Source: Paenibacillus graminis (GTDB lineage Bacteria > Bacillota > Bacilli > Paenibacillales > Paenibacillaceae). From it: DNA of 64,000 nt. The first letter of the stretch is position 1. Every line of letters starts with the position of its first letter. A program made the position numbers and the translations under genes. The stretch covers positions 4,836,001 to 4,900,000 of the forward strand of contig NZ_CP009287.1 of the NCBI RefSeq assembly GCF_000758705.1. The letters are read 5' to 3'. The notes beneath the pieces were generated by a model. That model was not told where the DNA came from and made no database searches. It worked only from the letters and a program-made list of their open reading frames with translations. This document shows positions 19,332-28,909 of the stretch, piece after piece.

Positions 19332-19793
19332 TCAGTGGCCTTCTTTGCCGTGTGCCGCCAGGGCCGTCTCTTCTTCACGGTTCTGTTCACATTCCTTGCA
19401 GTAGCCGAACACCTCGAATTTATGCTTAACCACCCGGAACTGGTCGGGCGTATCCGTCAGATTCATCGGGCAGAAATGAATCGGGTAAGTCTTCATGCAT
19501 TGAAGACAAATCATATGGTGATGGTGATGGTCCTGATTGCAGCTGCCTTTGAACTTCACCCCGTCCTCAAACACCACCTGCTCCAAAACTCCCAGCTCCT
19601 CCATCACCCGCAGATTGCGGTACACGGTATCGAAGCTGAGTCCGCTGTATTTGCGGCCCATATGCTCATAAACATCCTTCGCGGATAAATAGCCCGTATT
19701 CTCGCCGAATAGCTTGGCAAGCGTTTTGCGCTGATCGGTGATTCGCAGTCCCTGCCCCGACATGGCTTCCAGTATTTGATCTGTCGACAGCAT
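19332..19793 (-). CDS. zur: Fur family regulator, probably Zur
   Basis: A 153-residue Fur-family repressor with an N-terminal winged helix ([34 protein letters not shown]) and C-terminal dimerisation/metal domain. The structural zinc site is CLQC (96-99) with CKEC (132-135). A run of five His (89-93) sits by the regulatory site region. The zinc-sensing assignment comes from the nearby znuABC genes and a Zur-type box there; PerR or Fur is less likely. ATG 19793 has GGGAGA eight bases upstream. Confidence 0.8.
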   Translation of the reverse strand: MLSTDQILEAMSGQGLRITDQRKTLAKLFGENTGYLSAKDVYEHMGRKYSGLSFDTVYRNLRVMEELGVLEQVVFEDGVKFKGSCNQDHHHHHMICLQCMKTYPIHFCPMNLTDTPDQFRVVKHKFEVFGYCKECEQNREEETALAAHGKEGH

Positions 19794-19892
19794 TCGCTCA
19801 TCTCCCATAACATGGTCTTTGTTTTGCACTCTCTTTATAATGCCCCAAAACCAAAGCCCCGTCAATGAAGCTCCACTGCTCCGGCTGCAAAA

Positions 19893-19956
19893 AGACCCGG
19901 CAGCCATTCCCAATAGGGAAATGCTGACGGGCCTGCTGCCGGTACTGCCGGGTTAT
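19893..19956 (-). terminator. Terminator after the stalk/PKD protein gene
   Basis: On the minus strand, ACCCGGCAG pairs with CTGCCGGGT across a long loop, followed by CTTTTTG. It lies at the end of the gene stopping at 19953. Confidence 0.6.
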
Positions 19957-22250
19957 TTAGGAGCCGGAATCGGTGTGAAGACAAAGTTCACCGGAAGATT
20001 GCTGCCGGAGGCTACCGAGAATACGATATCCACCGGACCCTCGTAGTTCCCCGAGCGGTAGACCACGGCATTCATGTCGGAGCTGTCCAAGCTCCCTTTG
20101 TTCGGCAGATTGACAATCGTACCGTTGACCATCAGCGAGCCCAGATAAATGCCTCCGCGCGGATTGAACGTAATCAGCGTATTCTTAGCGACACTCTCCA
20201 GTCTGATTTTGTAGAGCACACCGAAGTTACCTGCGTTCGATGCTTCTGTTCCGCTCATCGGATCCGTACCAACCAGATTCTTGTCTTTGTCGTTGTCGCC
20301 AAGCACCAGCTTGGATTGTGTGGCCCCAACCTGATCGAACACACTGATGACACGGGTCGAATCCGGGTAAGTTCCCCGGTTGTGCACTCCATCCCGGTCC
20401 AGCAGAGGAAGCGTTGGCAGCAGCGCTACCGGATCTTTACTCTGCTCAACCATCACAACATCATACTGCACAGCTAAATCACTGAACAAATCCGCGCTCA
20501 GCGAGAGCACTTCACCGGGCTTCATGGCGATTTTGCTCACGTCAGTCATAATGGGAATACTTTGTCCCGGCTGAAGCGTGATGGTTCCATAGCTGGAGTT
20601 GGTGAGCATGGAATTAAAATACTTCTGGATCGAAATTTTGCCTGTATATCCCGGCGATACGGCTGGACCGGCAATCCCCAGATACTGGGTTGTAATTGTC
20701 GTTGGATACAGATTGTGGTTCGTTGCAATAACATACAGCTTCTGTCTGGTAGACATATTGTTCAAGTGATGGACCAGAAAACGGGTGGAGCCAAGTGAAG
20801 TTTCGCGGTACAGCACGCCCTCGGCGTTAACCGTTTCCGGACTGTTGCTGCGAATCAGCGTATAAGGCTCAGAAGACAAATTGTATGCCAGGTTAGGCAG
20901 TCCCGGAATCATTCCGCCGTCCATAGAGATAATGTCTCCCGGAACAGTGAACAGCTTCGCTACCTCATCCTGGGTATACAGTTGTTCGTTTGTAATGTTG
21001 ATGGTTTTCTCGAATGTACTGCTCAATCCGTGTTTGTCGGTTACTTTGAGCTGAAGCGAAACAGGTCCCGGATTAAAATAAGCCAGTGCGCGGTTCGTCC
21101 ACTCAACCGTCAGCTCTTCCCCTTCAGGATCCGTACTAAGATCGGTAAGAGTAACCGGCTCACCCATTTTGTATTCATCTTTATCCGTTGAGAAATTCGC
21201 CACTGGCGGCTGGTTCGGCTGCAGCACTTGAATGGTCGCGGTATACGGATCACTCCATAGTCCGGATGCATCCTGGACCGAATAAGTTATCGTATAATAG
21301 CCCGGCTGATCATACATGTCTTTTTTATTTTCATTCCAGACCTCTTGTGCAATTGGACTGCCGTTCGGAGATGAGTATTTGGTTACAAAAGTCACCGGTG
21401 TTACTCCGGCATAGATTTCTGTGGGCTGTACCGTAAAGGAAGCCGTTGGCTTTGTGTTCAGCTCAAGAATGACACGTTTCCCCACATTATCTACAGAATA
21501 TTTTAGTGAAAGTGCTTTGGTAATTGAGGTCAAAGGAATCATGAACGTGCCCTTGAACTGGTATGCTGGCCCTTTCATGGTCTCCTTGCTGCCATTTACC
21601 GTATAAATCTTGCTGTCCGTCTTAAAGCGCATGACGCTGTCGCCTTTGGTTACAATAACTTCCTTTGTTTTGTAATCATAGGTATATTTCACCTTAACCA
21701 TATCCACCATGGCACGGATCGAAACGTAGGACACCCCATTTTTGACGGCCATCGGCTGGTTGGCCAAATACTCTTTGCCGTTCATGTACATTTTGTTGCT
21801 GTTCATCATGAGGATGAGCTGGTTTGCTCCTGCAGTAGGGATAATCTGTCCTCCGGTAGCAAGCGGTGTAATCACGCCCGGAGTTTCAGCAGGCAGTGCT
21901 GACGCTCCAGGGAGCGGAGTCATTGCCGGACCTGCCGTCGCAGCTGGAAGTGCAGAACTAGACGGCACCGGTGTCGCATTTGGCAAAGATGTTGTTACCG
22001 GTGTCGGTGTTGGTATAGATGTTGGTATCGGCGTAGGCGTAGGCGTTGCACTACCCGGTGACGCCAGAGGAGGCAGCGGATCAGTGGATTCAGGCATCAG
22101 GGTCGCCGCAGGCGTCGGGATAGCCTCGGCCGCTTGAACTACTGTGCCGGATATAGTTGTAGTGCTTACAGGGGCGGCAAAAGCCGGCACTGCCGCTGCA
22201 ACCTGCGATACAGCCAGGATTGCAACTAAAGATAGTTTTTTCAAATTCAT
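19953..22250 (-). CDS. Secreted stalk-domain protein with PKD/Ig-like repeats
   Basis: A 765-residue exported surface protein. It has a signal peptide (1-26, ending AVPAFAA), a Pro/Thr/Ala-rich low-complexity linker (about 50-130, TPTPTPIPTSIPTPTP), a copper-amine-oxidase-like stalk domain (about 145-270), two PKD/Ig-like beta domains (about 275-430, TASFTVQPTEIYAGVTPVTF and PPVANFSTDKDEYKMGEPV), and a large C-terminal region with no recognised motif. It carries no cell-wall sorting signal, so it may be wall-associated through the stalk domain or released. The start follows GAAGGAG. It shares the stalk and linker style with the protein at 8.7 kb. Confidence 0.85.
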   Translation of the reverse strand: MNLKKLSLVAILAVSQVAAAVPAFAAPVSTTTISGTVVQAAEAIPTPAATLMPESTDPLPPLASPGSATPTPTPIPTSIPTPTPVTTSLPNATPVPSSSALPAATAGPAMTPLPGASALPAETPGVITPLATGGQIIPTAGANQLILMMNSNKMYMNGKEYLANQPMAVKNGVSYVSIRAMVDMVKVKYTYDYKTKEVIVTKGDSVMRFKTDSKIYTVNGSKETMKGPAYQFKGTFMIPLTSITKALSLKYSVDNVGKRVILELNTKPTASFTVQPTEIYAGVTPVTFVTKYSSPNGSPIAQEVWNENKKDMYDQPGYYTITYSVQDASGLWSDPYTATIQVLQPNQPPVANFSTDKDEYKMGEPVTLTDLSTDPEGEELTVEWTNRALAYFNPGPVSLQLKVTDKHGLSSTFEKTINITNEQLYTQDEVAKLFTVPGDIISMDGGMIPGLPNLAYNLSSEPYTLIRSNSPETVNAEGVLYRETSLGSTRFLVHHLNNMSTRQKLYVIATNHNLYPTTITTQYLGIAGPAVSPGYTGKISIQKYFNSMLTNSSYGTITLQPGQSIPIMTDVSKIAMKPGEVLSLSADLFSDLAVQYDVVMVEQSKDPVALLPTLPLLDRDGVHNRGTYPDSTRVISVFDQVGATQSKLVLGDNDKDKNLVGTDPMSGTEASNAGNFGVLYKIRLESVAKNTLITFNPRGGIYLGSLMVNGTIVNLPNKGSLDSSDMNAVVYRSGNYEGPVDIVFSVASGSNLPVNFVFTPIPAPK

Positions 22251-22567
22251 GGTATGACTCCTTCTGCTCCCATTTGTAGTATATAAGGAAATTAAGACTC
22301 TCTGTACATGCCTTATATCCCCGCAAAAACACAGCATCCAAACGGATCAGCTGCTGCGGTTTTTGCCACGTTCATTTTACAAAACATAGTATTAGACGCA
22401 TGACACCCCAAAAAGTTTCATTAAATATTAAGAAAAGATCAAAATTGTAATCCCGTTTTCACACATTTCCCGGGCTTTCTGCCCATGCATTCATTTTTGA
22501 ACTCTGCTGCTTATTATCGCCAAATAGCCATTTTCATTTTCATACTCCGTGTATAACTCATCAAAAA

Positions 22568-22606
22568 AAAGACGATTACCCTAAATATAAGGTAAATCGC
22601 CACTTT
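22568..22606 (-). terminator. Terminator of the first sugar transport operon
   Basis: On the minus strand, GGCGATTTACC and GGGTAATCGTC form a stem followed by eight T, shortly after the response-regulator stop. The rest of the 376-bp gap up to 22250 shows no gene. Confidence 0.85.
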
Positions 22607-22626
22607 AGAGCCATCTCCATAATTCT

Positions 22627-23418
22627 TTACCGCGTCTCCGGCAGTTTATGAAGATCCCTGTAATCTTTAGGAGTCATTCCGGTCTGCTTTTGAAACACTT
22701 TTGTAAAATACCGGCGCTCCTGATAACCCACCCCTATACTGATTGCCGCAATGCTCTTGTCGCTGCTGGCCAGCATGAACTTCGCCGCCTCCATCCGCTG
22801 GAGGGTTACATACTCCACAAAGGTCATCGCAAACCGGTTCTTGAACAGCAGGCAAAAATAGCTGCTGCTGATCCCGATCTTATGGGCCACCTCCTCAATT
22901 CCGAGATCAAAACTGAGCCGCTCCGAAATATATTGAGCTGCCTGATTCATCAGCTGATCCGGCGTTTTTTTGGCTGAATCCTCTGCCGGGGGAAGTTCCT
23001 GAAACAGGGGGATACTGTTATACAGCTTATCCTTGTACTGTTTGCTGCGGATGCGAGTGCCGATTTCCCGCACCTTGTTGCCCAGCTCCTCATAATGAAT
23101 CGGCTTGCAGATATATTCCTTCACGCCCAGCCGGATGGCTTCCCGCGCGTAATCGAATTCCTGATAGCCGCTGAGCAGCAGAACCTCGCTGTCCAGCCCC
23201 ATCTCGCGCAGCTTGCCGACGAACGTCAACCCGTCCATGACGGGCATGCGGATATCGCACAGCACCAGGTCCGGGGCCTGCTCCTCGGCAATGCGCAGTG
23301 CCTCCATCCCGCTGCGGGCCATGCCATAGATTTCCATCCCCATCTCCTGCCATGGCAGCACCCGCCGCAGATTGCCCAGAATTGGGGCTTCATCGTCAAC
23401 CAATAATACTTTTAGCAT
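22627..23418 (-). CDS. AraC-type response regulator (YesN-like)
   Basis: A 263-residue regulator. The receiver domain (1-120) has the acidic pair Asp8/Asp9, phospho-acceptor Asp55 (VLCDIRMPVMDG) and Lys105. An AraC-family double helix-turn-helix (about 165-260, ISSSYFCLLFKNRFAMTFVEY and ITSIGVGYQERRYFTKVFQK-like) completes it. It overlaps the kinase gene by about 20 bases. It probably activates the upstream sugar transporter genes in response to the extracellular sugar sensed by the kinase; the ligand is unknown. Confidence 0.92.
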   Translation of the reverse strand: MLKVLLVDDEAPILGNLRRVLPWQEMGMEIYGMARSGMEALRIAEEQAPDLVLCDIRMPVMDGLTFVGKLREMGLDSEVLLLSGYQEFDYAREAIRLGVKEYICKPIHYEELGNKVREIGTRIRSKQYKDKLYNSIPLFQELPPAEDSAKKTPDQLMNQAAQYISERLSFDLGIEEVAHKIGISSSYFCLLFKNRFAMTFVEYVTLQRMEAAKFMLASSDKSIAAISIGVGYQERRYFTKVFQKQTGMTPKDYRDLHKLPETR

Positions 23419-25264
23419 AATGATCTTCCCCCTGCCCGTATTTAGGTATGACGCATTGGATGATGGTGCCTTCCCCAGGGCTTGCGCAGATAAAAATCCC
23501 ATACCTGTCGCCATATTCAATCCGGATGCGGTCAGCTACGCTGCGTACGCCAAGCCCGCGCCGCTCCAGATGAATGCCGTGGCCCGGTTTGTTTTCATCA
23601 GTGTCCGGCGATGCTGACTCCCCTGACTCACTCACCATGTACTGGAACATCCCCAGCTGGGCTGAAGTCATCCCGATCCCATTATCCTGGATTTGCAGAA
23701 TCAGATTGCCCCGCTCCTCCCAGCCTTTTACCCGGACCACGCCTTTGTAGTCGATGCCTTCGAACCCGTGCTGGATGCTGTTCTCGACAAGGGGCTGCAA
23801 GGTAAGCTTAAGGATTCCGCAGCCTAGCAGCTCCTGAGGAATCTCAATCTCATAATCGAATACATCCTCAAAGCGGAATTTCTGGATATCCAGATAATTG
23901 CGCAGATGTGTGACTTCCTCTTCCAGCGTAATTTCATCCCTGTCCTGGATGCTGATCCGCAGAATACTGGCTAGCCTGTATACCATCTCGCTGACCTTTC
24001 GCCCTTCATTCTGCACGGCGAGCACATTGATCGACTCTAACGTGTTGAACAGAAAATGCGGCTTAATCTGCGCCTGCAGCACCCGCATTTCAGCCTGGTT
24101 TTTACGGCGCTGCTCCACATGGACTCTATTGAACAAACTATTGATTTTGTCCATCAGATCATTGAAGCCCCTGGCAAGCAGGGTCATTTCGTCGCTGCCC
24201 TTCTCTTCCACGCGCGTAGTGAGATCTCCATCCTCTACCCGGCGCATAAAACGGACAATCACAGCAATGCCGCCTGTAATCCGGTTCATAAAAAACAGAT
24301 TGAAGATCACTGCGCCCAGCAGGCACAGAAAAATAACGACTACGAACCAGCGGGCGAACACGGTCACCTCACGGGACAAGGAATCCCACGAAGTCACAGA
24401 AACCAGACTCCAGGGATAATCCTTAAGATGATAGACCGACAGAATGCTTTTCTCCCCATCAAATTCTGTTTTGAAGCTTTGGAATCCTTTTTGAAAAGTA
24501 AAATTCTTCTTCGAGGTAAACGAATGGAAGTCCTGGCCATCCAGCTTGCGGTCGGGGTCGAACAGAATCATCCCGTCGTCATTGACCAGCATAAAGGAAA
24601 CCTTCTGGCCGGTGTCCCCGATTTTCAGATTGCGGAAGATCGATTCGAACTCCCAGTTCTTGATCTGCACTACCAGAATGCCGATATTCTGAAAAAAGCT
24701 GAGTTCCTTCACCAGACGGATCTGTGTAAATACAGGCTCCGTTCCCGTCAGTTCCGGATACTCATGCGGTGCGAGCCATTTGGGCACACCGTTAAGCGCC
24801 ATGACTTCCTGGTACAGCTCACTTCCCTTGAACTTGTCATAGGGCAGCGTACGGAAATTCTCCTTGTTGAACACCGAAACAATCTCCGAGCTGCCTTTAC
24901 CATTGAAATTGTAGAGAAAAGCATAGCTGATCGAAGGATGGTTGTACAGCAGGCTGCGGAAATTGCGCTGGCTGGCGTTCAGGCTGAGCTGCTCGGCATC
25001 TGTCAAATCCTGTTTGGACGGGTCCTCTGCGCTTAGGGCCATATGAAATACCGAGGTAGCTATTCCGTTGTCTGTGACATTGTCCATGTCCTTGAAGACG
25101 CTGGAGATGCTGTAGCTGATCGCTTTGAGTGAATACTCGGATTGCTGGCTGTACTTCTTCTCAATGGAATTATAAGTCACGAAAAACATAATCATACCTA
25201 GAATAAACAGAGGAATGATAATCAGGCCCAGAAACGCCGTAAATAACTTGTAGCGCAAATTCAT
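23396..25264 (-). CDS. YesM-like sensor histidine kinase
   Basis: A 622-residue membrane kinase. Transmembrane helices lie around 8-30 and 290-318, with an extracellular Cache-like sensor between them. A HAMP segment (about 320-370) leads to the His_kinase module with phospho-acceptor His in QAQIKPHFLFNTLESIN, then an HATPase_c domain with PLVENSIQHGFEG and DNGIGM. It is 28 bases downstream of the permease gene and overlaps the response regulator, so the sensor and transporter are one transcription unit. Confidence 0.93.
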   Translation of the reverse strand: MNLRYKLFTAFLGLIIIPLFILGMIMFFVTYNSIEKKYSQQSEYSLKAISYSISSVFKDMDNVTDNGIATSVFHMALSAEDPSKQDLTDAEQLSLNASQRNFRSLLYNHPSISYAFLYNFNGKGSSEIVSVFNKENFRTLPYDKFKGSELYQEVMALNGVPKWLAPHEYPELTGTEPVFTQIRLVKELSFFQNIGILVVQIKNWEFESIFRNLKIGDTGQKVSFMLVNDDGMILFDPDRKLDGQDFHSFTSKKNFTFQKGFQSFKTEFDGEKSILSVYHLKDYPWSLVSVTSWDSLSREVTVFARWFVVVIFLCLLGAVIFNLFFMNRITGGIAVIVRFMRRVEDGDLTTRVEEKGSDEMTLLARGFNDLMDKINSLFNRVHVEQRRKNQAEMRVLQAQIKPHFLFNTLESINVLAVQNEGRKVSEMVYRLASILRISIQDRDEITLEEEVTHLRNYLDIQKFRFEDVFDYEIEIPQELLGCGILKLTLQPLVENSIQHGFEGIDYKGVVRVKGWEERGNLILQIQDNGIGMTSAQLGMFQYMVSESGESASPDTDENKPGHGIHLERRGLGVRSVADRIRIEYGDRYGIFICASPGEGTIIQCVIPKYGQGEDHYAKSIIG

Positions 25265-25292
25265 CGGCTAATGCCCCTGACTGTGAATAGGA

Positions 25293-26123
25293 TTATCCTT
25301 TTACGCTGCCCGCTGTAACCCCTTCAATAATCTTCTCCTGCAAAATGGCGTAAATAATCACTACCGGAAGCACACTGTAGACAATGCCTGCGGACATCTG
25401 CGCATAATTCATCTGATACTGATCACGGAATTGGACCATCCCCACCGGAAGCGTGCGCAGCTCGTCATTCGAAAGAAAATAATTGGCCAGCAAAAACTCA
25501 TTCCAATTTCCCAGGAAATTAACAATGAATACTGTAACCATGGCGGGAACCGTCAAAGGTACAATAATTCTAGCAAAGATACCTGGTGCCTTCAAGCCAT
25601 CCACAACCGCCGCTTCCTCAATTTCTCCGGGCAGAGAACGCATAAACGCCGCCAAAATAATGATCGTAAACGGAATTGCATTGGCAATATAAGGGATTAT
25701 CAGCGCCCAGTGCGTATTCAGGATATGCAGCTTGCGCACAATCGTATAAATCGGAAGCATCAGCGCATTGTTCGGAATCAGCATTCCGATAAGCACAAGC
25801 GAGAACAATATCTTATTCCACTTGCCCTGACGCATCCGCGTAACTGCAAAGGCGAACATCGAAGCGAGCAGAATGGATACCACCGAAGATAATACCGAAA
25901 TGTATAAGCTGTTAAAAAAGTACGTGCTGATCTTGGCATTTACCCAGGCTTCAACATAATTGTTAAACACAAATTCCTTCGGAATGCCGAACGGGTTCAG
26001 CGCAATCGCATTATTGTCCTTCTTGACAGAAGAGAACAAGACAAACAAGAACGGAAACAGCACCACTACAAGATAACCCAGCAATGCGACATGAGGAATG
26101 CCTTTTTTCAATGAGCGCGCCAT
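25293..26123 (-). CDS. CUT1 sugar ABC transporter permease (MalG type)
   Basis: A 276-residue integral membrane protein with six helices and the conserved EAA loop (EEAAVVDGLKAPGIFARIIVP) that contacts the ATPase. The C-terminus reads EKIIEGVTAGSVKG, typical of MalG/AraQ-type subunits. Start and the stop of the preceding permease share one base (TAATG), implying coupled translation. No ATPase gene is present; CUT1 systems of Firmicutes often share one MsmX-like ATPase encoded elsewhere. Confidence 0.92.
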   Translation of the reverse strand: MARSLKKGIPHVALLGYLVVVLFPFLFVLFSSVKKDNNAIALNPFGIPKEFVFNNYVEAWVNAKISTYFFNSLYISVLSSVVSILLASMFAFAVTRMRQGKWNKILFSLVLIGMLIPNNALMLPIYTIVRKLHILNTHWALIIPYIANAIPFTIIILAAFMRSLPGEIEEAAVVDGLKAPGIFARIIVPLTVPAMVTVFIVNFLGNWNEFLLANYFLSNDELRTLPVGMVQFRDQYQMNYAQMSAGIVYSVLPVVIIYAILQEKIIEGVTAGSVKG

Positions 26124-27007
26124 TAGTATTCAATCCTTTCATTACGCCGGGCGAACAGCAGCTGGTACAGCGCCGTGACCACAAGCGTGAACATAAAGAT
26201 CAGAACGGCTATGGCGTTCCCGTATCCGTATTTGAAGTTGGTAATTGCGTACTTAATCATGTAGGTGGCCATTACCTCAGTTGAGCCTGCCGGTCCGCCC
26301 TTCGTCATGACGATAACAATATCCGCAGCCTTCATGGCACCGGCGATGGACAGCATAATCACAACAGAAATGATCGGTACGATCAGCGGCAAAGTGATGC
26401 GTGTAGCCCGCTGGAAGCCCGTAGCGCCGTCGATGGCTGCGGCCTCATCCAGTTCTCCGGGGATGGATAGAATCGCTGCCAGCACCATTACAATGTAGAA
26501 TCCGGTCCACTGCCAGGCATTGGTGATCAGAATGGACAGCATAGCGAACCTTTCGTCCGACAGCCAATATACCGGTTCGATTCCCACGACCCCCAGCACT
26601 TTATTAAACAACCCGATATTGGGCTCATAGATGAACCCCCACAGGATGCCAATTACCGCTGTAGACATAATAGAGGGCATGAACACTGCTGTTTTATAGA
26701 GTCCCTTCAGCTTTTTGACATTAGCAATCAGCAGCGAGAACAGAACAATCAGGGGGACTTGAATGAATACAGAGAATAAAATAAACCAGCCGTTATTTTT
26801 GACAGAAATCCAGAAACGGTCATCGCCAAGAGCTTTTTCGAAGTTGTTCAACCCTGTAAATTTAACAGTGTCTGAAACACCGTTCCAACTGGTCAGGCTG
26901 TAGTAAAGCGAGCTGAAAATCGGATATATAAAGAATATCAAAAACAGGAGTAATGCAGGCAGTATAAACAAGGTGAACACCAGCGGATTTCTGAGTGATT
27001 TGTTCAT
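26123..27007 (-). CDS. CUT1 sugar ABC transporter permease (MalF type)
   Basis: A 294-residue partner permease with the EAA loop DEAAAIDGATGFQRATRITLP and six predicted helices. The N-terminus KSLRNPLVFTLFILPALLLFL is typical of MalF/UgpA-like subunits. It is separated from the upstream binding-protein gene by 196 bases that hold three hairpins. Substrate is not identifiable from sequence alone. Confidence 0.92.
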   Translation of the reverse strand: MNKSLRNPLVFTLFILPALLLFLIFFIYPIFSSLYYSLTSWNGVSDTVKFTGLNNFEKALGDDRFWISVKNNGWFILFSVFIQVPLIVLFSLLIANVKKLKGLYKTAVFMPSIMSTAVIGILWGFIYEPNIGLFNKVLGVVGIEPVYWLSDERFAMLSILITNAWQWTGFYIVMVLAAILSIPGELDEAAAIDGATGFQRATRITLPLIVPIISVVIMLSIAGAMKAADIVIVMTKGGPAGSTEVMATYMIKYAITNFKYGYGNAIAVLIFMFTLVVTALYQLLFARRNERIEY

Positions 27008-27059
27008 GGACTTTCCTCCGATTGCTTGAGAATCAGGGTGCTGTTTTATTTTTCACAAG

Positions 27060-27193
27060 CGGAAGCGGCTTCGCCGTCCCCTGCAAGAGGCGGCTTCCGT
27101 TTCAGCGAGAAATATAAGCATTTATAGCGCGAAGCGTATAAATGCTTATATTTTAAAAATGTACCCTGGAGCAAGCACCAGGGTACATTCCGT
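27060..27193 (-). repeat. Three stacked hairpins between binding-protein and permease genes
   Basis: Stem 1: ATGTACCCTGG / CCAGGGTACAT (27160-27190). Stem 2: AAGCATTTATA / TATAAATGCTT (27117-27148). Stem 3: GCGGAAGC.. / ..GCTTCCG (27059-27100). On the minus strand stem 1 is followed by TTTTTAAAA, weak for a full terminator. They probably stabilise the binding-protein message or allow partial read-through, giving more binding protein than permease. Confidence 0.65.
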
Positions 27194-27203
27194 GTACCGT
27201 TCC

Positions 27204-28613
27204 TTATTCCACTGCTGCGTTGGCTTCTTCTTGAACCTTTTGCAGGGCCTCGCCCATTTTTTCCGGGGTCGTCTGTCCGCCAATCAGCTTTTGAATCTGA
27301 ATATTGCTGATTTCAGTAGTCACATCCGCCTGTACCAGTGAATCGAAGGCCGGGAATGAAGATTCGGAGTTGTTCAGCACAGCCACAATTTCACTCATCA
27401 AATCGTCGGTTATATTTTTATTCAGTACAGCCTGATCAATTTTCATGGCCGGCAGCACGCCATCTTCAACCAATCCGCGAATCTGCATTTCCTCGTTGTA
27501 CATATTCTTAATGAAAGACTTCACTGCAGCAAGCTGGCGTTCATCTTCCCCTGCAGAAGCCGAGAAGCCATATCCATTGTTCACGTCGCGCATCAAAGCT
27601 GTCTGATCGCCAACTCCCCCTTCGACCGGGGGAATGTTGAAGAATCCAACCTTGCCGATCAGGCCTTCACCGGATTGACCTGCCTTGAATACGGAAGACT
27701 TCCAGGTGCCGTCATACATTAGAATCGCTTCACCGCTGGTGAACTGGGTAGTGTACTCAGCATATTCAAAACCAAGCTCACCTTTTTTGAAGTAGCCTTT
27801 GTCTTCCCATTCCTTATACTTGGCAAAACCTTTAACCACATTTGGATCGCTCCATTTGGCCTCTCCGGTGGCGAATTTAGCCGTCACATCCGGCCCGGCA
27901 TAACGCGACCAGAGATGGTTAGCCAACATCAAAGGCACCCATCCTGCTTTGGAGGCTCCAGCCAGCGGCACTTTGCCGTCAGCTTTGATATCTGCAAGCT
28001 GCTGTTCCAATTCCGCAAAGGTTGTGGGCGCCTTCCAGCCTTTGCTGGTGTAGTATTCTTTATTATAGAAGAAACCTTCACCGGAGCCGCCGATCGGCAG
28101 TCCGTAGATCTTACCTTCGTACGTAAACGGATCAAGATTGGAGAACTTGTCTTTGATGCCCAGCTCTTCCAGAATCGGTGTCAGGTCAAGCAATTTCCCT
28201 TCCTTGGCATATATTTTGGAGTCAGGGCTGCCGAAGAGGTCAAATATCTCCGGAGGGTTGCCGGCTGCCATTTCACCGCGCAGCTTCTCCTTGCGGTTGA
28301 CATCCGAGTCCACACCGTCCAGCTTAAAAGTGAGCCCAGGTACTTCAGCCTGCACTTTCCCTACAACATCTTCCAGGATCGCGAGCCGCTTCTGTTTGTC
28401 GGCCCCCACCTGCGTATGCCGAATGGTCATTTCAAAAGGCTCGCTGCTGGCCGGCTCTTCCGTAGCAGGTGCATTCGTAGCATTCCCAGCATTGGCGCCT
28501 TTGGTTGCGGCTGCCTCACCATTATTGCCATTGGAATTGCTGCCGCCGCAGCCAGCCAATACTGCAGAACTTACGAACAGCAGGGACAAGAGCAATGTTA
28601 CACTTTTCTTCAT
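27204..28613 (-). CDS. Sugar ABC transporter substrate-binding lipoprotein
   Basis: A 469-residue extracellular solute-binding protein of family 1 with a lipobox (VLAGC, Cys22) and a Gly/Ser/Asn/Ala linker. The mature part shows the two-lobe pattern with GEMAAGNPPEIFDLFGSPD and ILMYDGTWKSSVF. It is the first gene of the operon with two permeases, a histidine kinase and a response regulator. The promoter overlaps a cre-like site, so expression should drop on preferred sugars. Confidence 0.92.
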   Translation of the reverse strand: MKKSVTLLLSLLFVSSAVLAGCGGSNSNGNNGEAAATKGANAGNATNAPATEEPASSEPFEMTIRHTQVGADKQKRLAILEDVVGKVQAEVPGLTFKLDGVDSDVNRKEKLRGEMAAGNPPEIFDLFGSPDSKIYAKEGKLLDLTPILEELGIKDKFSNLDPFTYEGKIYGLPIGGSGEGFFYNKEYYTSKGWKAPTTFAELEQQLADIKADGKVPLAGASKAGWVPLMLANHLWSRYAGPDVTAKFATGEAKWSDPNVVKGFAKYKEWEDKGYFKKGELGFEYAEYTTQFTSGEAILMYDGTWKSSVFKAGQSGEGLIGKVGFFNIPPVEGGVGDQTALMRDVNNGYGFSASAGEDERQLAAVKSFIKNMYNEEMQIRGLVEDGVLPAMKIDQAVLNKNITDDLMSEIVAVLNNSESSFPAFDSLVQADVTTEISNIQIQKLIGGQTTPEKMGEALQKVQEEANAAVE

Positions 28614-28721
28614 TTTGGGTGACCCTCCCTATATGTTGATTTCCCTTACATCTCTTATTATAGAAAACAAGTTTTATTACCGTAAGGTTAAAATTCATCC
28701 ACAGCAGGGATAAAAACCTCT

Positions 28722-28776
28722 AATGTAAGCGGAGTCATATGTATTGTCCACCTTTTTATGTTATATAATATAACAT
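28722..28776 (-). promoter_or_regulatory. Promoter with cre site and upstream palindrome for the first sugar operon
   Basis: Minus strand: -35 TGGACA (28745-28750), 17-base spacer, -10 TACATT (28722-28727). ATGTAAGCGGAGTCAT (28723-28738, plus strand) fits the CcpA consensus WTGNAANCGNWNNCWW at every position and covers the -10 and spacer. Just upstream of the -35 lies a perfect 9-1-9 palindrome ATGTTATATAATATAACAT (28758-28776), a possible activator site. Confidence 0.65.
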
Positions 28777-28852
28777 GACCTTGCTTTCGTCATATCCTTT
28801 TCCCTCGCCCCGAAGAACCGTGTGATTACTAGGGCACAAAAGCTTTTTACAA

Positions 28853-28898
28853 AAAAAGCCGTCCCAACAGTAGTTTCACTATTGGAACGGCTTTGATA
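28853..28898 (-). terminator. Terminator of pflA
   Basis: On the minus strand, AAAGCCGTTCCAATAGTG and its near complement pair around a short loop and run into seven T, just after the pflA stop. Confidence 0.9.
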
Positions 28899-28909
28899 TA
28901 ACAAGTATT

